A stretch of 64,000 nucleotides of DNA, from assembly GCA_040954595.2 (NCBI GenBank), contig CM082585.2, positions 6,324,001 through 6,388,000 of the forward strand. Direction: 5' to 3'. The number at the start of each line of letters is the position of its first letter. The stretch's first letter is position 1. Below the pieces are notes generated by a model, which saw only the letters and a program-made list of their open reading frames with translations, was not told the origin of the DNA and searched no databases. This DNA comes from Balanoglossus misakiensis. Lineage: Eukaryota > Hemichordata. The position numbers and the translations under genes were made by a program. Positions 63,878 through 64,000 of the stretch are shown here, piece by piece.

Positions 63878-64000
63878 CTGAAATCAATCCAATTCAAACA
63901 ATGTTACTCTCTATTATGATAAATATTACATATCACAGGTACATACAAATGCACGCGTTTCAAAAGTAATAGGAGATTGCAAAAATAGCAAGTGCTGTAC
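63878..64000 (-). other. MED14 intron, cut by the window edge
   Basis: Intron sequence upstream of the acceptor at 63878-63880. No further exon is visible before position 64000. Confidence 0.85.

Noticed and set aside
1-64000. CRISPR array, bacterial operons, phage or viral genes
   Set aside because: All confident genes are spliced animal genes. No regularly spaced direct repeats of the CRISPR type and no reverse transcriptase, integrase or capsid motifs were seen.

Overview
The window is 64 kb of animal genomic DNA. Its genes have many small exons with consensus GT/AG splice sites, kilobase-scale introns, AATAAA polyadenylation signals, scattered CpG, many microsatellites and poly-G/poly-C tracts, and short non-autonomous DNA transposons. 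The encoded proteins are close to their vertebrate counterparts but the introns, repeats and diverged tails are not vertebrate-like. An invertebrate fits best, possibly a deuterostome such as a hemichordate or lancelet, although the species cannot be fixed from sequence alone.

Three genes are certain. (1) An eight-exon Rag GTPase of the RagA/RagB class lies on the + strand at 7475-11926 (310 aa, complete). (2) An eight-exon glypican of the GPC4/GPC6 (Dally-like) class lies on the + strand at 16310-58058 (558 aa, complete), spread over about 42 kb with introns of 7.7, 12.3, 8.6 and 9.0 kb. (3) The last three coding exons of Mediator subunit MED14 lie on the - strand at 62689-63877, tail-to-tail with the glypican; the rest of that gene lies beyond the right edge. 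The exon joins of all three were checked base by base for splice sites and reading frame.

On the left, two stretches on the - strand (6171-6287 and 3019-3096) each look like a first coding exon: an ATG, an open frame, a consensus donor, and a phase-0 end. They could be two genes, or two alternative starts of one gene running off the left edge and divergent from the Rag gene. I do not recognise either product.

Most of the rest is intron and intergenic sequence with recognisable small elements: a ~0.8-kb Harbinger-like MITE with 3-bp TAA target duplications in Rag intron 1; a 174-bp TTAA-flanked Kolobok-like MITE between the Rag and glypican genes; an 85-bp TTAA-flanked piggyBac-like MITE just upstream of glypican exon 3, with a diverged relative just upstream of exon 5; a set of short foldback hairpins; and several tandem arrays, including a near-perfect 2 x 234 bp duplication.

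The three genes do not form one pathway. Rag GTPases recruit mTORC1 to lysosomes in response to amino acids, the glypican is a GPI-anchored heparan sulfate co-receptor for Wnt, Hedgehog, BMP and FGF signals, and MED14 is the backbone of the Mediator complex. Their co-location is of interest for ancient linkage, because human RRAGB, GPC4 and MED14 are all on the X chromosome. I found no convincing novel biological system; the best leads are the unrecognised - strand exons and the small mobile and foldback elements.
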